DNA of 64,000 bases. Source: Streptococcus sp. S784/96/1 (GTDB lineage: Bacteria; Bacillota; Bacilli; Lactobacillales; Streptococcaceae). Both the position numbers and the translations under genes were made by a program. Of this stretch, positions 36,073 to 45,902 are shown piece after piece (within the stretch, counting starts at the first letter, position 1; every line of letters begins with the position of its first letter). The DNA lies in NCBI RefSeq assembly GCF_902729355.1, contig NZ_CACVCC010000006.1:1-64000 (forward strand). Reading direction: 5' to 3'. The notes below the pieces were generated by a model. That model saw nothing but the letters and a program-made list of their open reading frames with translations, did no database searches and had not been told where the DNA came from.

Positions 36073-37194
36073 TTAAGCGCTCTGCCATTTTTCCAAAACC
36101 AAAGCTAATTCTTTCTGGCTCTCTTCCTCTTTCGGAGAAAGGCTGCGCATAAAATCAAGGATTGCCTCATCAGGCTTTTTGACAATCTCACCGATAGCCC
36201 AGATGGCTGTCGCGGTATGAATGGGATTATTATTCTTATCGATGATTTCTAATAACTTGACCACAACACTTCTATCGTGGGCATTGGCTAGCGCGATAAT
36301 GGCATTGCGTTGCAGAATATTTTTTCCCCGCCAAGAACCCGCAATCCTGCCAAATTTCTCTTTAAAGGATTTATTCGACAGTTCAAGGAATGGAATGAGT
36401 TCAGGATGTGCCAACTCTGGATCAATCTCAGAGGCTAAAGGGTTATCAATCCCTTTATTGTAAGGACAACAAATCTGACAGATGTCACACCCATAAATCA
36501 CGGTCTTAATTTTCTTACGAAATTCCATGTCCATCATGCCCTTGTCCTGAGTCTGAAAAGACAAACACCGTCTGGCATTCATGGTACCATCCCCAATCAA
36601 GCAAGAGGTTGGACAGGCATCCAAGCAGCGGGTACAGTCTCCACAATCGTAATCGACTGGACTATCTGGCTCAATCTCAAGATTGGTAATCAACTCTCCC
36701 AGATACATGTAAGAGCCGTATTCCTTAGAGATGATCAGACCATTTTTGCCAATAAAGCCGATTCCTGCCCGTCTGGCCACTGCTGTATCCACAAGGGCAC
36801 CTGTATCCACCATCCCCTTGTACTCAAAGTTTTCGGTTAGTTTTTCAATGCCTTCTGCCAAACGTTTCAGCTTGTCTTGTAGCACATAGTGATAGTCCAG
36901 TCCCCAAGAGTTTGGGGTAATCTTACCACGTTTGTAGGCTGTTTTCGGTGGATAAACTGGCAATTTATTGGGATAGGCAACTGCTATAGAAATAATGGTC
37001 TTAGCTGTTGCTAAGGATAATTTGGGATCAATACGCTCGTCAATATTTTTATGTTCAAAACCTGTGGTCCGTCCTTCTTCGACACCGAGGCGCAGCGATT
37101 TTTCCAAATAGGAAAAATCATCTGCCGTTGTAAACCCAATCTTTGAAATTCCAATCTCAGCAGCTAACTGCTTAATTTCTGCCTTAATATCCAT
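36073..37194 (-). CDS. queG: Epoxyqueuosine reductase
   Basis: 373 residues. Two 4Fe-4S motifs are visible: CGDCTRCLDACP (about 185-196) and CDICQICCPYNKG (about 237-249). HEAT-like repeats follow at the C terminus (HTATAIWAIGEI). QueG makes queuosine from epoxyqueuosine in tRNA using cobalamin. I start at the ATG at 37194 (MDIKAEIKQLA). It lies behind prfB on the same strand, about 50 bases away. Confidence 0.95.
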   Translation of the reverse strand: MDIKAEIKQLAAEIGISKIGFTTADDFSYLEKSLRLGVEEGRTTGFEHKNIDERIDPKLSLATAKTIISIAVAYPNKLPVYPPKTAYKRGKITPNSWGLDYHYVLQDKLKRLAEGIEKLTENFEYKGMVDTGALVDTAVARRAGIGFIGKNGLIISKEYGSYMYLGELITNLEIEPDSPVDYDCGDCTRCLDACPTSCLIGDGTMNARRCLSFQTQDKGMMDMEFRKKIKTVIYGCDICQICCPYNKGIDNPLASEIDPELAHPELIPFLELSNKSFKEKFGRIAGSWRGKNILQRNAIIALANAHDRSVVVKLLEIIDKNNNPIHTATAIWAIGEIVKKPDEAILDFMRSLSPKEEESQKELALVLEKWQSA

Positions 37195-37300
37195 AATACT
37201 TATTGTACGTAAACTTTGTGATAATGGCAATACAAGGATATTGCTATCTCATGACAAAAATCATTGAAAGCGTTATAATATAGGTAAAAGAGGTGATGCT

Positions 37301-37720
37301 ATGACTATCAAGATAGAACGACAAACTGGTTGGCTTGACACACTAACAAGTTATCGAATTTACTTAAATTCACAGCTTGTCAGAACCATTGTCAACAATG
37401 AGATTCAAGAGATGCAGTTACCTCAGTCTCATTGTCAGCTTAGGGTCAAAAAAGACTTTCAAAAAGCAGCATATATCGACGCTATGGAGGGTGACCATCT
37501 CATCATTAAAGTCAATCAGTTAGGATACCTTTTACGTATTCTCTATTATATGGGAATAGTGAGCCTACCAATGCTTAATTTGTTCAGATACTCAAATCCC
37601 ATACTAGAACAGTATAAGTACGTCATGTTAGGCTTAATCATTCTGTATATACTTATCCTAACCGTCATCTATATCACTCATCCAACTATTGCAATTATCA
37701 AAAAGACACCTAACTCATAA
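37301..37720 (+). CDS. Small membrane protein (paralog pair, intact copy)
   Basis: 139 residues. An N-terminal beta-like soluble part (KIERQTGWLDTLTSYRIYLN, CQLRVKK) is followed by two helices (about 76-94 and 105-126) and a Lys-containing end AIIKKTPNS. No family known to me. GAGGTGATG precedes the start. A decayed paralog follows directly. Confidence 0.72.
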   Translation: MTIKIERQTGWLDTLTSYRIYLNSQLVRTIVNNEIQEMQLPQSHCQLRVKKDFQKAAYIDAMEGDHLIIKVNQLGYLLRILYYMGIVSLPMLNLFRYSNPILEQYKYVMLGLIILYILILTVIYITHPTIAIIKKTPNS

Positions 37721-37753
37721 AATTTTGATATGATATTAGAAGAGGTACTTATC

Positions 37754-38165
37754 ATGATTTAGATTGAACGACAGACGGGACATTTGGGAAAATTCCAAAA
37801 GTATTCTATCTATATCAATAGTGAATGGGTTGCTAAAATCAGGAATAAGAAAATAGTTAAACGTAATCTTCCACAGACATCCTGTCAACTCCGTATCAAA
37901 TCTTCTCTGATAAAAAAAGTTACTCTAGATATTTCAGACGGTGAGCGACTATTAACTACACAAACCAAGCCAGGGAATATCATTCAAAATGGCTACTATA
38001 TACTTATTACTATACCAATTGTTAAAAAGTTTCATCGGATTTTTCACACCATCCTTACAATATGGGCTCATTTTGTCAATGATTCTGTGCCTCAGTTTTC
38101 TAGGACTACTCATCGCCAACATAACCTTACCCTGCGTTACTATTATTAAAAAGGAGACTTTATGA
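37754..38165 (+). pseudogene. Decayed tandem copy of the preceding small membrane protein
   Basis: The start ATG ATT TAG stands where the intact copy reads MTIKIERQTG, so codon 3 is now a stop. The frame goes on as IERQTGHLGKFQKYSIYINS and CQLRIKS. Near 37995 a frameshift leaves the frame. The second frame holds both helices and ends ITLPCVTIIKKETL, matching ITHPTIAIIKKTPNS of the intact gene. Its last codon overlaps the start of the nitroreductase gene (ATGA). A shorter reading from 37784 would be an artefact. Confidence 0.82.
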
Positions 38166-38839
38166 CCTCTATTCATGACGACATCCGTAACAATTTCAAC
38201 CGCCGCATGGCTATCCGTGTGTACAATGACCAAAAAATAGCTCGTGAGGATATGGAACTTATACTCGATACAGCTTGGCTCAGCCCATCTTCTGTTGGCT
38301 TAGAAGGCTGGCGTTTCCTAGTCTTTGAAAACAATGGCACAGGAAAACTTGAGAGCATTAAACCACAGCTTAAAGAGGTAGCTTGGGGCGCTCAGCCTCA
38401 GCTTGATACTGCTAGTCACTTCGTTTTTCTCTTGGCTGAGAAAAATGCCCGCTACGACAGCTCTGCTATTTACCAAAGCCTCGTCCGCCGTGGTCTTGAC
38501 GAAGAAGGTGTGAAAAGCCGTCTGCCACTCTATCAAGCCTTTCAAGAGCGTGACATGAAGGTGGCTAATGACCCTCGTGCCCTTTGGGATTGGACAGCTA
38601 AGCAAACCTACATCGCTATGGGCAATATGATGATAACCGCTATCCGCCTCGGCATAGACTCTTGCCCTATCGAGGGCTTTGACTACGACAAGGTGAACGC
38701 TATTTTAGCAGACGCCGGTCTTATCAATCCCAAAACAGAAGGCATCGCTAGCATGGTGTCCTTTGGCTATCGCCTCAAAGAACCAAAACACCCTCGTACC
38801 CGCAAATCACGTGAAGAAGTCGTGACTTGGGTGGACTAA
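38162..38839 (+). CDS. Nitroreductase-family FMN oxidoreductase
   Basis: 225 residues with the FMN-binding start RRMAIRVYNDQKIARED (about 13-29), the SPSSVGLEGWRFLVF block, and MGNMMITAIRLGIDSCPIEGFD. Enzymes of this type (NAD(P)H-dependent) reduce nitro compounds, quinones or flavins as a dimer. The natural substrate is unknown. The start overlaps the decayed gene upstream, so the three formed one unit. Confidence 0.93.
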   Translation: MTSIHDDIRNNFNRRMAIRVYNDQKIAREDMELILDTAWLSPSSVGLEGWRFLVFENNGTGKLESIKPQLKEVAWGAQPQLDTASHFVFLLAEKNARYDSSAIYQSLVRRGLDEEGVKSRLPLYQAFQERDMKVANDPRALWDWTAKQTYIAMGNMMITAIRLGIDSCPIEGFDYDKVNAILADAGLINPKTEGIASMVSFGYRLKEPKHPRTRKSREEVVTWVD

Positions 38840-38844
38840 AAAGA

Positions 38845-38893
38845 AATAGCATCACATCTCTACCTCTAAAAAGATAGAAATGTGGTGCTATTC
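38845..38893. terminator. Bidirectional terminator
   Basis: A long imperfect stem (AATAGCATCACATCTCT with AGAAATGTGGTGCTATT) lies between the converging nitroreductase and GNAT genes. The minus-strand side runs into TTTCTTTTT. Confidence 0.75.
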
Positions 38894-39391
38894 TCCTTGC
38901 GACAATTCTCTTTCCGCAATAACAAAAGTGTACAACTCTTCTTTTACTTCAATACCTGTTGGTAGAAAACCCTGCTTTTCCCAAAAATGTTTTGCTTGAG
39001 GATTGGTTTTTACATAAGCTAGTCTCACTTTTCTAAAACTTCTGGAAAAATAGACAAAGGTCTCTTGAATGATTCGACTCCCTATTCCCATACCTTGACA
39101 AGATGAATTGACCATAAAAAAGCCAATAAATACAGTCTCCTCGTTTGGATAATCATAGACAAAATCCATGACTGCTACTAACTTCTCCTTCTCCCAAAAG
39201 CCAAGGTAATACTTATCACTTTGAGATTTCCCATCTGGCAAACGACGGATATCCTCTTGTATACTCGCTAAACTCGGTTCAGGTGGACAATGTCTAAAGA
39301 AAAATAGATTTCCCTGATAAAGTTCTAAAACTTGTATTAAATCCTCTTCAACAATCGGACGAACTTTGAAATATGATGATAACATTTCCAT
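38888..39391 (-). CDS. GNAT-family N-acetyltransferase
   Basis: About 167 residues. The acetyl-CoA loop is visible as CQGMGIGSRIIQETF, followed by VRLAYVKTNPQAKHFWEKQGF and a final strand. The acceptor is unknown. I start at the ATG at 39391, which has GGTGAG 6 bases before it. The longer frame runs into the phoH-like gene. Confidence 0.88.
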   Translation of the reverse strand: MEMLSSYFKVRPIVEEDLIQVLELYQGNLFFFRHCPPEPSLASIQEDIRRLPDGKSQSDKYYLGFWEKEKLVAVMDFVYDYPNEETVFIGFFMVNSSCQGMGIGSRIIQETFVYFSRSFRKVRLAYVKTNPQAKHFWEKQGFLPTGIEVKEELYTFVIAERELSQGE

Positions 39392-39413
39392 TAACTCACC
39401 TACTGTAAATAAC

Positions 39414-40463
39414 TTATTCTTCCTCAGGTAATTCCCCAATGACTTCATAGCTGGTCAAACCAGAAGTTGCTTCGGCAGCCTCCGCCACTTCTTTCTGGAA
39501 GTCAGCTGATCGCTCATCTTCGTACGCTTTGATAATTTCAGCAACAACAGGATGACGGACAACGTCTTTAGCTGAAAAATAGACAAAGTCAATAGCTTTG
39601 ATGCTCTGCAATTTTTCCGTCGCATCAATCAAACCAGACTTAACTTTCCTTGGCAAGTCAATCTGACTGATATCACCGTTGATAATCATCTTAGAATTAA
39701 AGCCAAGACGTGTCAAAAACATCTTCATCTGCATAATGGTCGTGTTTTGTGCTTCATCCAAGATGACAAAGGCATCATCTAAAGTCCGTCCACGCATATA
39801 GGCTAGTGGTGCAATTTCAATGGTTTCACGCTCCATCAGGCGCGTGGTCTGCTCTTTTCCTAAAATTTGATAGAGAGCATCATAGACAGGACGAAGATAA
39901 GGATCAACTTTTTCCTTCAAATCACCAGGAAGGAAGCCAAGACTTTCACCAGCTTCAACTGCTGGACGAGTTAAGATAATACGCTTCACCTGACCACGTT
40001 TGAGGGCAGTAACCGCCAAAGTGACAGCTAAGAAAGTCTTTCCTGTACCCGCTGGACCAATTCCGAATACCACATCATGTTTTTTCACACTATCCACATA
40101 GAGTTTTTGCCCCAAGGTCTTCACACGAATTGGCTTGCCATAGTTGTCCTTGATGATTTCCTCTTCATAGAGGGCAACAAATTTGTCAATGCTACCATTT
40201 TGAGCCATAGACAAGGCCATCACCACATCAGAGGTATTCACTACCATGCCACGACCTACCAAGACCAGCAAGGCATTAATCGTGAGACGTGCTATTTCAA
40301 CAGCTTCCTCATCATCTCCTAAAATCTGAACACGCTCCGTTCTGGCATGAATAATGACACCAAGATTTTCTTCAATCAGTCTCAAATGACGCTCATTACT
40401 ACCAAACAATGCCATCACATCATCAGGGTGATTTAAAGTAACTTCCACAGAATACTCTTGCAA
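39414..40463 (-). CDS. PhoH-family ATPase
   Basis: 349 residues. An N-terminal KH-like part precedes the PhoH domain with Walker A GPAGTGKTFLA (about 133-143) and Walker B FVILDEAQN. In Firmicutes PhoH-like proteins are linked to RNA handling and stand near ybeY. The start is a TTG at 40463 with GAGG before it, chosen because family members begin at this point (QEYSVEVTL). The function is not settled. Confidence 0.93.
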   Translation of the reverse strand: MQEYSVEVTLNHPDDVMALFGSNERHLRLIEENLGVIIHARTERVQILGDDEEAVEIARLTINALLVLVGRGMVVNTSDVVMALSMAQNGSIDKFVALYEEEIIKDNYGKPIRVKTLGQKLYVDSVKKHDVVFGIGPAGTGKTFLAVTLAVTALKRGQVKRIILTRPAVEAGESLGFLPGDLKEKVDPYLRPVYDALYQILGKEQTTRLMERETIEIAPLAYMRGRTLDDAFVILDEAQNTTIMQMKMFLTRLGFNSKMIINGDISQIDLPRKVKSGLIDATEKLQSIKAIDFVYFSAKDVVRHPVVAEIIKAYEDERSADFQKEVAEAAEATSGLTSYEVIGELPEEE

Positions 40464-40506
40464 ATAGAGTTCCTCTTTCTTTCATTTAACTTGCTTTTAT
40501 TATAGC

Positions 40507-40533
40507 AAAAAATCCCCCTAGTCGGGGAATTTT
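40507..40533 (-). terminator. Terminator after the rhodanese lipoprotein gene
   Basis: TCCCC and GGGGA arms over a CTAGTC loop. On the minus strand a run of six T follows. Confidence 0.75.
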
Positions 40534-40566
40534 AGTTATTCACATTGAAAAACTTAATTGAAGTTC

Positions 40567-41025
40567 CTACTCCAAGATACCGCCAATAGCTTCTATATGC
40601 TCTACACCGCCCATATCAAAGACTTGAGTATAGCCAGCATCTCGTAAAAGTTTGACTGCTTGTGCTGAACGAATTCCTTTTAGACAATGAACATAGATTT
40701 TAGTATCTTTAGGAAGCTCTGGTAGCTTTCCGTTTTCTAAATCTGTAATTGGAAAATTCTCTGTAATACCAAAATTACCAGCTTTATACTCCTCTGCAGA
40801 GCGGACATCAAAAAACTTAGCTCCTGACTCCACATCTTCCTTAACCATATCAAAAGAAATGCGATTCGCCTTGGCATCTGGCCCCGCCTTTTCCCAATCA
40901 ATCTTCTCAGCTGAAACGGAAGTTTGTTCCTTATCAGTATTTGATGTGCTCATATCAGATATTGATTGACAAGCAGTCAGAAAAAGTCCTAAGACAAACA
41001 TGTTCACTATTAATAATTTCTTCAT
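40567..41025 (-). CDS. Rhodanese-domain lipoprotein
   Basis: 152 residues. Lipoprotein signal with lipobox LTAC (Cys19). The rhodanese domain follows with FFDVRSAEEYKAGNF (about 76-90) and the active-site loop VHCLKGIRSA (Cys at about 113, intact). It is exported and lipid-anchored, so it could move sulfur or act in thiol redox outside the membrane. The substrate is unknown. It is a single-gene unit. Confidence 0.87.
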   Translation of the reverse strand: MKKLLIVNMFVLGLFLTACQSISDMSTSNTDKEQTSVSAEKIDWEKAGPDAKANRISFDMVKEDVESGAKFFDVRSAEEYKAGNFGITENFPITDLENGKLPELPKDTKIYVHCLKGIRSAQAVKLLRDAGYTQVFDMGGVEHIEAIGGILE

Positions 41026-41202
41026 GTTAACTCCTTATACTCTTAAAAAATGGGAATAAATGGTATTTTAAGAGTATTATTTTTTTCTATATCAAATGTT
41101 TAATAATGATAGACTATCCAAGTTAAAAACAAACATTAGAATTAGCTATCAAACAAATCCATTATATAAAAGCTCTGCTTACTTTAGCAAATATTTGAGA
41201 CT

Positions 41203-41231
41203 AAAAAACCAGCACTAAAGCTGGCTTTTTA
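41203..41231 (-). terminator. Terminator of ppaC
   Basis: AAAAACCAGC and GCTGGCTTTTT pair over a 6-base loop. On the minus strand TTTTTT follows. Confidence 0.8.
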
Positions 41232-41235
41232 GTTA

Positions 41236-42171
41236 TTAAGCATTAAAGCTTTCTGTCAATTGTGGTACCACTTGTTTTTTACGAGAAACAGCGCCTGCAA
41301 GGAAGGCATGGTTGTTTTTAAGTTTAAAGTTGAAAGCTGCTTCAACCTTATCCATATTAGAACCGAGAGCAAGAATTTCTGAATTTGAATTCAAGATATC
41401 AGTAATCATAAGAACAAAGTCTGAGTAACCATTTGCTACTGATGAGGCTGTCATTGCCGCTTCGATATCTGCTTTACGCTCTAAAACTTCTGCAATATCA
41501 ACAGTGTTCACTTGTGCAACACGGACACTATTTCCATTAAGCGGGAATGTTTTAGCATCAATGTCAATCAATTCTTCTGCTGACTTGCTCGCAAGATTTG
41601 TACCTGCTTTAAGAAGCTCGAGACCATATTCTTCCAAATTGACACCAGCAAGCTCTGCCAATTCTTTAGCCACTTGTGCATCAGATTCATGAGTTGTTGG
41701 TGATTTAAGAAGAAGCGTATCTGAAATCAAACCTGATAAAAGAAGTCCTGCTACTTCACGAGGAAGTGTCACACCTGCTTCTTTTGACGCGCGGTAAACG
41801 ATTGATGATGCAGATCCAACTGGTTCTAAACGCATGTAAAGAGGATTTGCAGTCTCAAAGTTCGCCACACGGTGGTGGTCAATCACTGCTGCCACTTCTA
41901 CTTCACGGATATCAGCGATTGATTGTTGAAATTCGTTATGGTCAGTTAAAATAACATGAAAAACACCTTCTGCTTTAGCAGATTCTACCACACGTGGAGC
42001 CTCAACACCAAAATAGTTAAGCGCAAATGCGGTTTCTTCATTAGGTATACCAAGAGCAACAGCTTCCGCATCGCGACCCCAAGCAGTACGCTCAAGATAA
42101 GCCCAACCGTATGATGATGCAATAGCATCTGTATCAGGATTTTGGTGACCAAAAACTAAACATTTAGACAT
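41236..42171 (-). CDS. ppaC: Manganese-dependent inorganic pyrophosphatase
   Basis: 311 residues, family II. DHH motifs are complete: [15 protein letters not shown] (about 7-21), LTDHNEF and [10 protein letters not shown] (about 95-104), with a C-terminal DHHA2 domain ending [10 protein letters not shown]. It hydrolyses pyrophosphate with Mn2+. Length and start fit the streptococcal family. Confidence 0.97.
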   Translation of the reverse strand: MSKCLVFGHQNPDTDAIASSYGWAYLERTAWGRDAEAVALGIPNEETAFALNYFGVEAPRVVESAKAEGVFHVILTDHNEFQQSIADIREVEVAAVIDHHRVANFETANPLYMRLEPVGSASSIVYRASKEAGVTLPREVAGLLLSGLISDTLLLKSPTTHESDAQVAKELAELAGVNLEEYGLELLKAGTNLASKSAEELIDIDAKTFPLNGNSVRVAQVNTVDIAEVLERKADIEAAMTASSVANGYSDFVLMITDILNSNSEILALGSNMDKVEAAFNFKLKNNHAFLAGAVSRKKQVVPQLTESFNA

Positions 42172-42247
42172 GATTTACCTCTTTTTCAAATTTTTCTTTA
42201 TTATACCATAAAACCATCTATCCAATAAAGCCTTACCAAACAATTCT

Positions 42248-42684
42248 TTAGATCATCTCATATAAAAAGAGTACTACTCTGCTTGGCAAGCGCTTGGCTT
42301 TAGAGATAGAGTATTTTTCTTTAATCCAAGACAAATACTCACCATAAGCCTCAAACTCTGGTTTTCTGACAAAATAATACAGTTTTATAAAAGCTCCGAT
42401 CTTAACCTGTTCTACATTATCTTTTATAACCGTACGGATAACATTATTTTCTATAGTAAAAACTCCGCCATTATCCAACGAGGCGATAACTCATAGCGAC
42501 CATCCGGTCGAATAATCTGACTATCCACTCCTCCGGAAAGAACTTTATCATGTAAGCCATCTCCCACTAACTCACCTGATAAAATAGGAATCAACTAACG
42601 CCTACCATTGATATCATTTTGTCCTACCAAAATCGTCACACCAACTTCTACCGTAATGTCAAAAACTTTTTTTAAAGCCTCCAT
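42248..42684 (-). pseudogene. DUF3237-family gene, broken twice
   Basis: GGAGG and an ATG at 42684 start a frame with FDITVEVGV, QNDINGRR, then a TAG (about 42593) where the family has a further residue before LIPILSGELVGD, then VLSGGVDSQIIRPDGRYELS. A frameshift near 42475 moves into another frame that reads LDNGGVFTIENNVIR and ends YEMI at 42248. The order G-R-R-x-L-I-P, the LPGG-like block and RPDG are the DUF3237 pattern. It lies 63 bases after the three-module reductase gene on the same strand, so it belonged to that operon. The function is unknown. Confidence 0.8.
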
Positions 42685-42706
42685 TTTTCCTCCTCAATGA
42701 TAAAAC

Positions 42707-42735
42707 AAGAGGACTGGTACATCACCCAGTCCCCT
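42707..42735 (-). terminator. Weak hairpin between the large reductase gene and the DUF3237 pseudogene
   Basis: GAGGACTGG and CCAGTCCCC pair over an 8-base loop. On the minus strand TTGTTTT follows. It may reduce transcription of the third gene. Confidence 0.5.
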
Positions 42736-42747
42736 ATATTATAACTG

Positions 42748-45159
42748 TTAGCAATTTTCAGAAACCGCAGTAATACCTGCAATACGACCAAAGGTGAAAA
42801 TATCTGTCAATGAATTACCTCCTAAACGGTTACCCGCATGGAGTCCTCCTGCTACCTCACCAGCAGCATAAAGTCCTTTGATTATGTCACCACTTTCATT
42901 GATAACGTGTGTTGTGGTATCAATTTTGAGGCCGCCCATAGTATGGTGCACTGCCGGTTTACGTGGAGTAGCATAAAATGGTGCTACTTCACATTTAAGG
43001 TCAAAACCACCCTTATTAAATTCTGGGTCAAAACCTGCGTCAACGTATGAATTGTAGTTTTTAATCGTTGTGACCAATGTTTCTGGATCAACACCAATTT
43101 GTTCTGCCAATTCTTCCAAGGTATCGGCACGGTGAAGGGTCCCTGCTGCAACTTGCGCATCAATTTTTTCTTGACTAGTATTGTAAGCTGTCGCTTTAAT
43201 CTTATCGTCTGCGATAAGGTAGAAAAGTCCACCATTGTCAATCGCAGCTTGCGACAATTTGTCACGGCTGCCGTATTCGTCAACAAAGCGTTTTCCTTCT
43301 TTATTGACCATGATAAAGTTAGCAGGTGGCACTTGAAGCCCCGAGAAGAGAGCTCCCGTCACGGGATCTGACACTGGCATCATTTGGCTAAAGCCCATAC
43401 CAACAAGGTCGGCACCAACAGATTGCCCAAGGAGAATACCATCACCGGTTACAGCTGGTGTATTTGATGTAGCAATATCATCATCAATCTCAGACCAATA
43501 CGTGTTGTATTGTTGCAACATTTTCGTATTGGCACCAAAACCACCAGAAGCCATGACAACGGCCTTAGCATTTACTGTAATGGTTTGACCATTTCGTCCT
43601 TCAGCAATAACACCTCGAACAATACCATCAGTAACAATCAATTCTTTAACTGGTGAGTCGGTCAAAATGGTGCCTCCGTGTTCTCGAACGTATTTGTCAA
43701 GAACAGAAATGAAGGCAAATCCCATAGGCTGAACAGGCTTGTGCCCACGGCGCCAAAGTGCACCAACTGGCATGGTCACTTCATCACGAACAAACTCTAC
43801 CCCAATATCTTCCAACCACCGAACAGATCCAAGGGCATTTTCTGTCAAGACTTTCACCAAGTCATAATTCCCATGAATTTCCTGTCCATTAAGGTCAGTT
43901 CGTTTTCCGCCGATATAAGTCTGAATGCGATAAAGAAGGGTTGAATCAAAAAGATAACTTGGATCTTTTAGATAATTTTCCACCTCAGCCTTCAGTGTCC
44001 TAAAGTCTTCTAAGTATTCTGGATCAATGGTTGCTTCATCCGTGTTAATCAATTCTTGAAGGTTATGCGCTTCACCTGGATTAGCCGCAAAAGTATTTTG
44101 CCAAGCAGGATCTGGTGCATTCATTGGACCACCTGCTCGAACGGTATTCCCACCGACTGCTGGGAATTTTTCAACGACAATAACTTTCTTACCTTCTTGG
44201 ATAACAGCTACCGCCGCTGCAAGACCGGCACCACCACCACCGATGACAACGACATCAGCTTCATAGGTCTTATCTTCTTTGTCCAAAGCCGAAGGCGCTT
44301 TAGGGCGTTTACGAAGCACATCTGGATTACCACCTGCTAATTTAACGGCACGCGCTACCCCATCAATCACCCCATTTGAAGTGACTGACGCACCTGAAAT
44401 CGCATCAACGTTAAGAGTTTGGCCTTCAATGATTTCAGCTGGAACTCGGGTGAAAACAATATCTGCAATCCCAGATGATTCACCAGATGAATCAATGTCA
44501 ATTTTCTCAATCTTTTCTTCAGAAAGAGTGACCGCCATAGGAAGTTTTCCATTATGCCCCTCTGTCGTAACCGCATAAGTACCTGGTTCAAAACGAACTT
44601 CTTCTGGAATATTGAGCTGATTTGCCACCTCAACAAAACGCAAGAAACGCAAGAAACAACTATCTAAGAAATCGACTGTCCCTTCATTGGTAAGGTCACC
44701 ATTCTCATCAAAGGCACGATGAGCACGACCTAAAAGGAATTCACTACCTGGCATAACAGTCGCATTAACACCGGGAGCATCTAAAATCTGACGCAGGTGC
44801 AATTGTGCACGAGATGACCCCTGCACATCGTATGACGCCCCAACAATCATGGTTGGTTTGCCATCCAATGGATGGACATTAAAAGATAACCATTCAATCA
44901 GACTGTTAAGGCTTGACGGGAGGGTATGGTTGTGCTCAGGTGTCGCAATAATTACCCCATCTGCTTCAGTAATTTTAGTATTAAACGTTTGAATCACTGG
45001 CGTGTCAGTTTGGTCATCGGTTTCATTAAACATTGGCACGTCTGTGATTTCTAAAATCTCAAGATTAGCCTTTTTCATAAAATGCTTCTGCATGAATTGC
45101 AAAAGCATGCGGTTATAAGACTTCTTCGCATTGGTACCAACAATCGCTACTAATTTCAT
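42748..45159 (-). CDS. Three-module NADH-dependent enoate reductase, HcrB-like (FMN_red, FMN_bind, FAD_binding_2)
   Basis: 803 residues, no signal peptide, so cytoplasmic. Module 1 (about 1-180) is an NAD(P)H-dependent FMN reductase fold ([28 protein letters not shown]). Module 2 (about 190-275) is an FMN_bind domain with [10 protein letters not shown] (252-261), the ApbE flavinylation pattern. Module 3 (about 300-803) is a fumarate-reductase-like FAD domain: [46 protein letters not shown]. The QxHP block of dicarboxylate reductases reads QMMP here, so the substrate probably lacks the second carboxylate. The layout and the small FMN reductase gene in front match HcrAB hydroxycinnamate reductase. 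Start at ATG 45159. A GTG one codon upstream is possible. Confidence 0.88.
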   Translation of the reverse strand: MKLVAIVGTNAKKSYNRMLLQFMQKHFMKKANLEILEITDVPMFNETDDQTDTPVIQTFNTKITEADGVIIATPEHNHTLPSSLNSLIEWLSFNVHPLDGKPTMIVGASYDVQGSSRAQLHLRQILDAPGVNATVMPGSEFLLGRAHRAFDENGDLTNEGTVDFLDSCFLRFLRFVEVANQLNIPEEVRFEPGTYAVTTEGHNGKLPMAVTLSEEKIEKIDIDSSGESSGIADIVFTRVPAEIIEGQTLNVDAISGASVTSNGVIDGVARAVKLAGGNPDVLRKRPKAPSALDKEDKTYEADVVVIGGGGAGLAAAVAVIQEGKKVIVVEKFPAVGGNTVRAGGPMNAPDPAWQNTFAANPGEAHNLQELINTDEATIDPEYLEDFRTLKAEVENYLKDPSYLFDSTLLYRIQTYIGGKRTDLNGQEIHGNYDLVKVLTENALGSVRWLEDIGVEFVRDEVTMPVGALWRRGHKPVQPMGFAFISVLDKYVREHGGTILTDSPVKELIVTDGIVRGVIAEGRNGQTITVNAKAVVMASGGFGANTKMLQQYNTYWSEIDDDIATSNTPAVTGDGILLGQSVGADLVGMGFSQMMPVSDPVTGALFSGLQVPPANFIMVNKEGKRFVDEYGSRDKLSQAAIDNGGLFYLIADDKIKATAYNTSQEKIDAQVAAGTLHRADTLEELAEQIGVDPETLVTTIKNYNSYVDAGFDPEFNKGGFDLKCEVAPFYATPRKPAVHHTMGGLKIDTTTHVINESGDIIKGLYAAGEVAGGLHAGNRLGGNSLTDIFTFGRIAGITAVSENC

Positions 45160-45178
45160 CACTTCATTCCTCCATCAC

Positions 45179-45787
45179 TTACGCTTTTAGCCAATCTTCC
45201 CAGATGAAAGACTTTTTACGATCAGTATCTTCTGGCTTAACTAATTGATTGGTCAAGGTCACAAATTGGACAAATTCTGCGAAATGTTCTTCCAACTCAG
45301 CCACTTTTTCTGAATTATTCAAATTAAAGTTATTATCTAAAACTTGTTCTGAGTGACCTAAGAAGAATTCTGTCCCTGGCATGACACGTGCTTTCAACTC
45401 TGGTGCATCTAGGATTTGACGCAAGTGTGCCTGTGCACGCGATGTTCCCAAAAGACCAAGTGATGCCCCTACAATCATAGTTGGTTTATTGATAAGGGCG
45501 CGACTGGTGTATGCAATCCATTCAAGCGCAGACGCTAACGGTGCTGGAATCGTATGGTCATACTCAGGTGTTGAAATAATCACCCCATCTGCAGCTAAGA
45601 TTTTTTCAGAAAATACTGCCACTGTTTCTGGCGCGGTTTTGTCTTCTGGCTCATTGAAAGCTGGCAAATCCTTAATTTCCAAAACCTCAATATCAGCTTG
45701 TTGTTCAAAGTGCTTTGCCATAAACTTCAGCAATTTGCGATTGGTTGATCGGTTTGAATTGGTACCGACGATAGCAACTAATTTCAT
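45179..45787 (-). CDS. NAD(P)H-dependent FMN reductase-like protein, HcrA-like
   Basis: 202 residues of the flavodoxin-like FMN_red family. VAIVGTNSNRSTNRKLLKFM (about 4-23) is the FMN phosphate loop, and STPEYDHTIPAPLASALEWI (about 73-92) the second FMN contact. It is closely similar to module 1 of the large reductase that follows after 19 bases, as if one arose from the other. It probably forms a complex with that enzyme or feeds it with electrons. A cre site covers its promoter. Confidence 0.88.
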   Translation of the reverse strand: MKLVAIVGTNSNRSTNRKLLKFMAKHFEQQADIEVLEIKDLPAFNEPEDKTAPETVAVFSEKILAADGVIISTPEYDHTIPAPLASALEWIAYTSRALINKPTMIVGASLGLLGTSRAQAHLRQILDAPELKARVMPGTEFFLGHSEQVLDNNFNLNNSEKVAELEEHFAEFVQFVTLTNQLVKPEDTDRKKSFIWEDWLKA

Positions 45788-45818
45788 CTTGTTACCTCTT
45801 TCACAATTTTATGGTATC

Positions 45819-45855
45819 ATTATACTACTTTTAATGCTTTTGTAAACGTTCTCTT
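45819..45855 (-). promoter_or_regulatory. Promoter of the reductase operon with cre over the -35 box
   Basis: On the minus strand TTTACA (45841-45846) and TATAAT (45819-45824) are 16 bases apart. The cre site TTGTAAACGTTCTCTT (45840-45855, all fixed positions match) covers the -35 box, so CcpA should block transcription when sugar is plentiful. Confidence 0.8.
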
Positions 45856-45902
45856 GATAAAATTCGGGTTATTATATTATTATCTCGTGTTTTTGTATCA
45901 CT

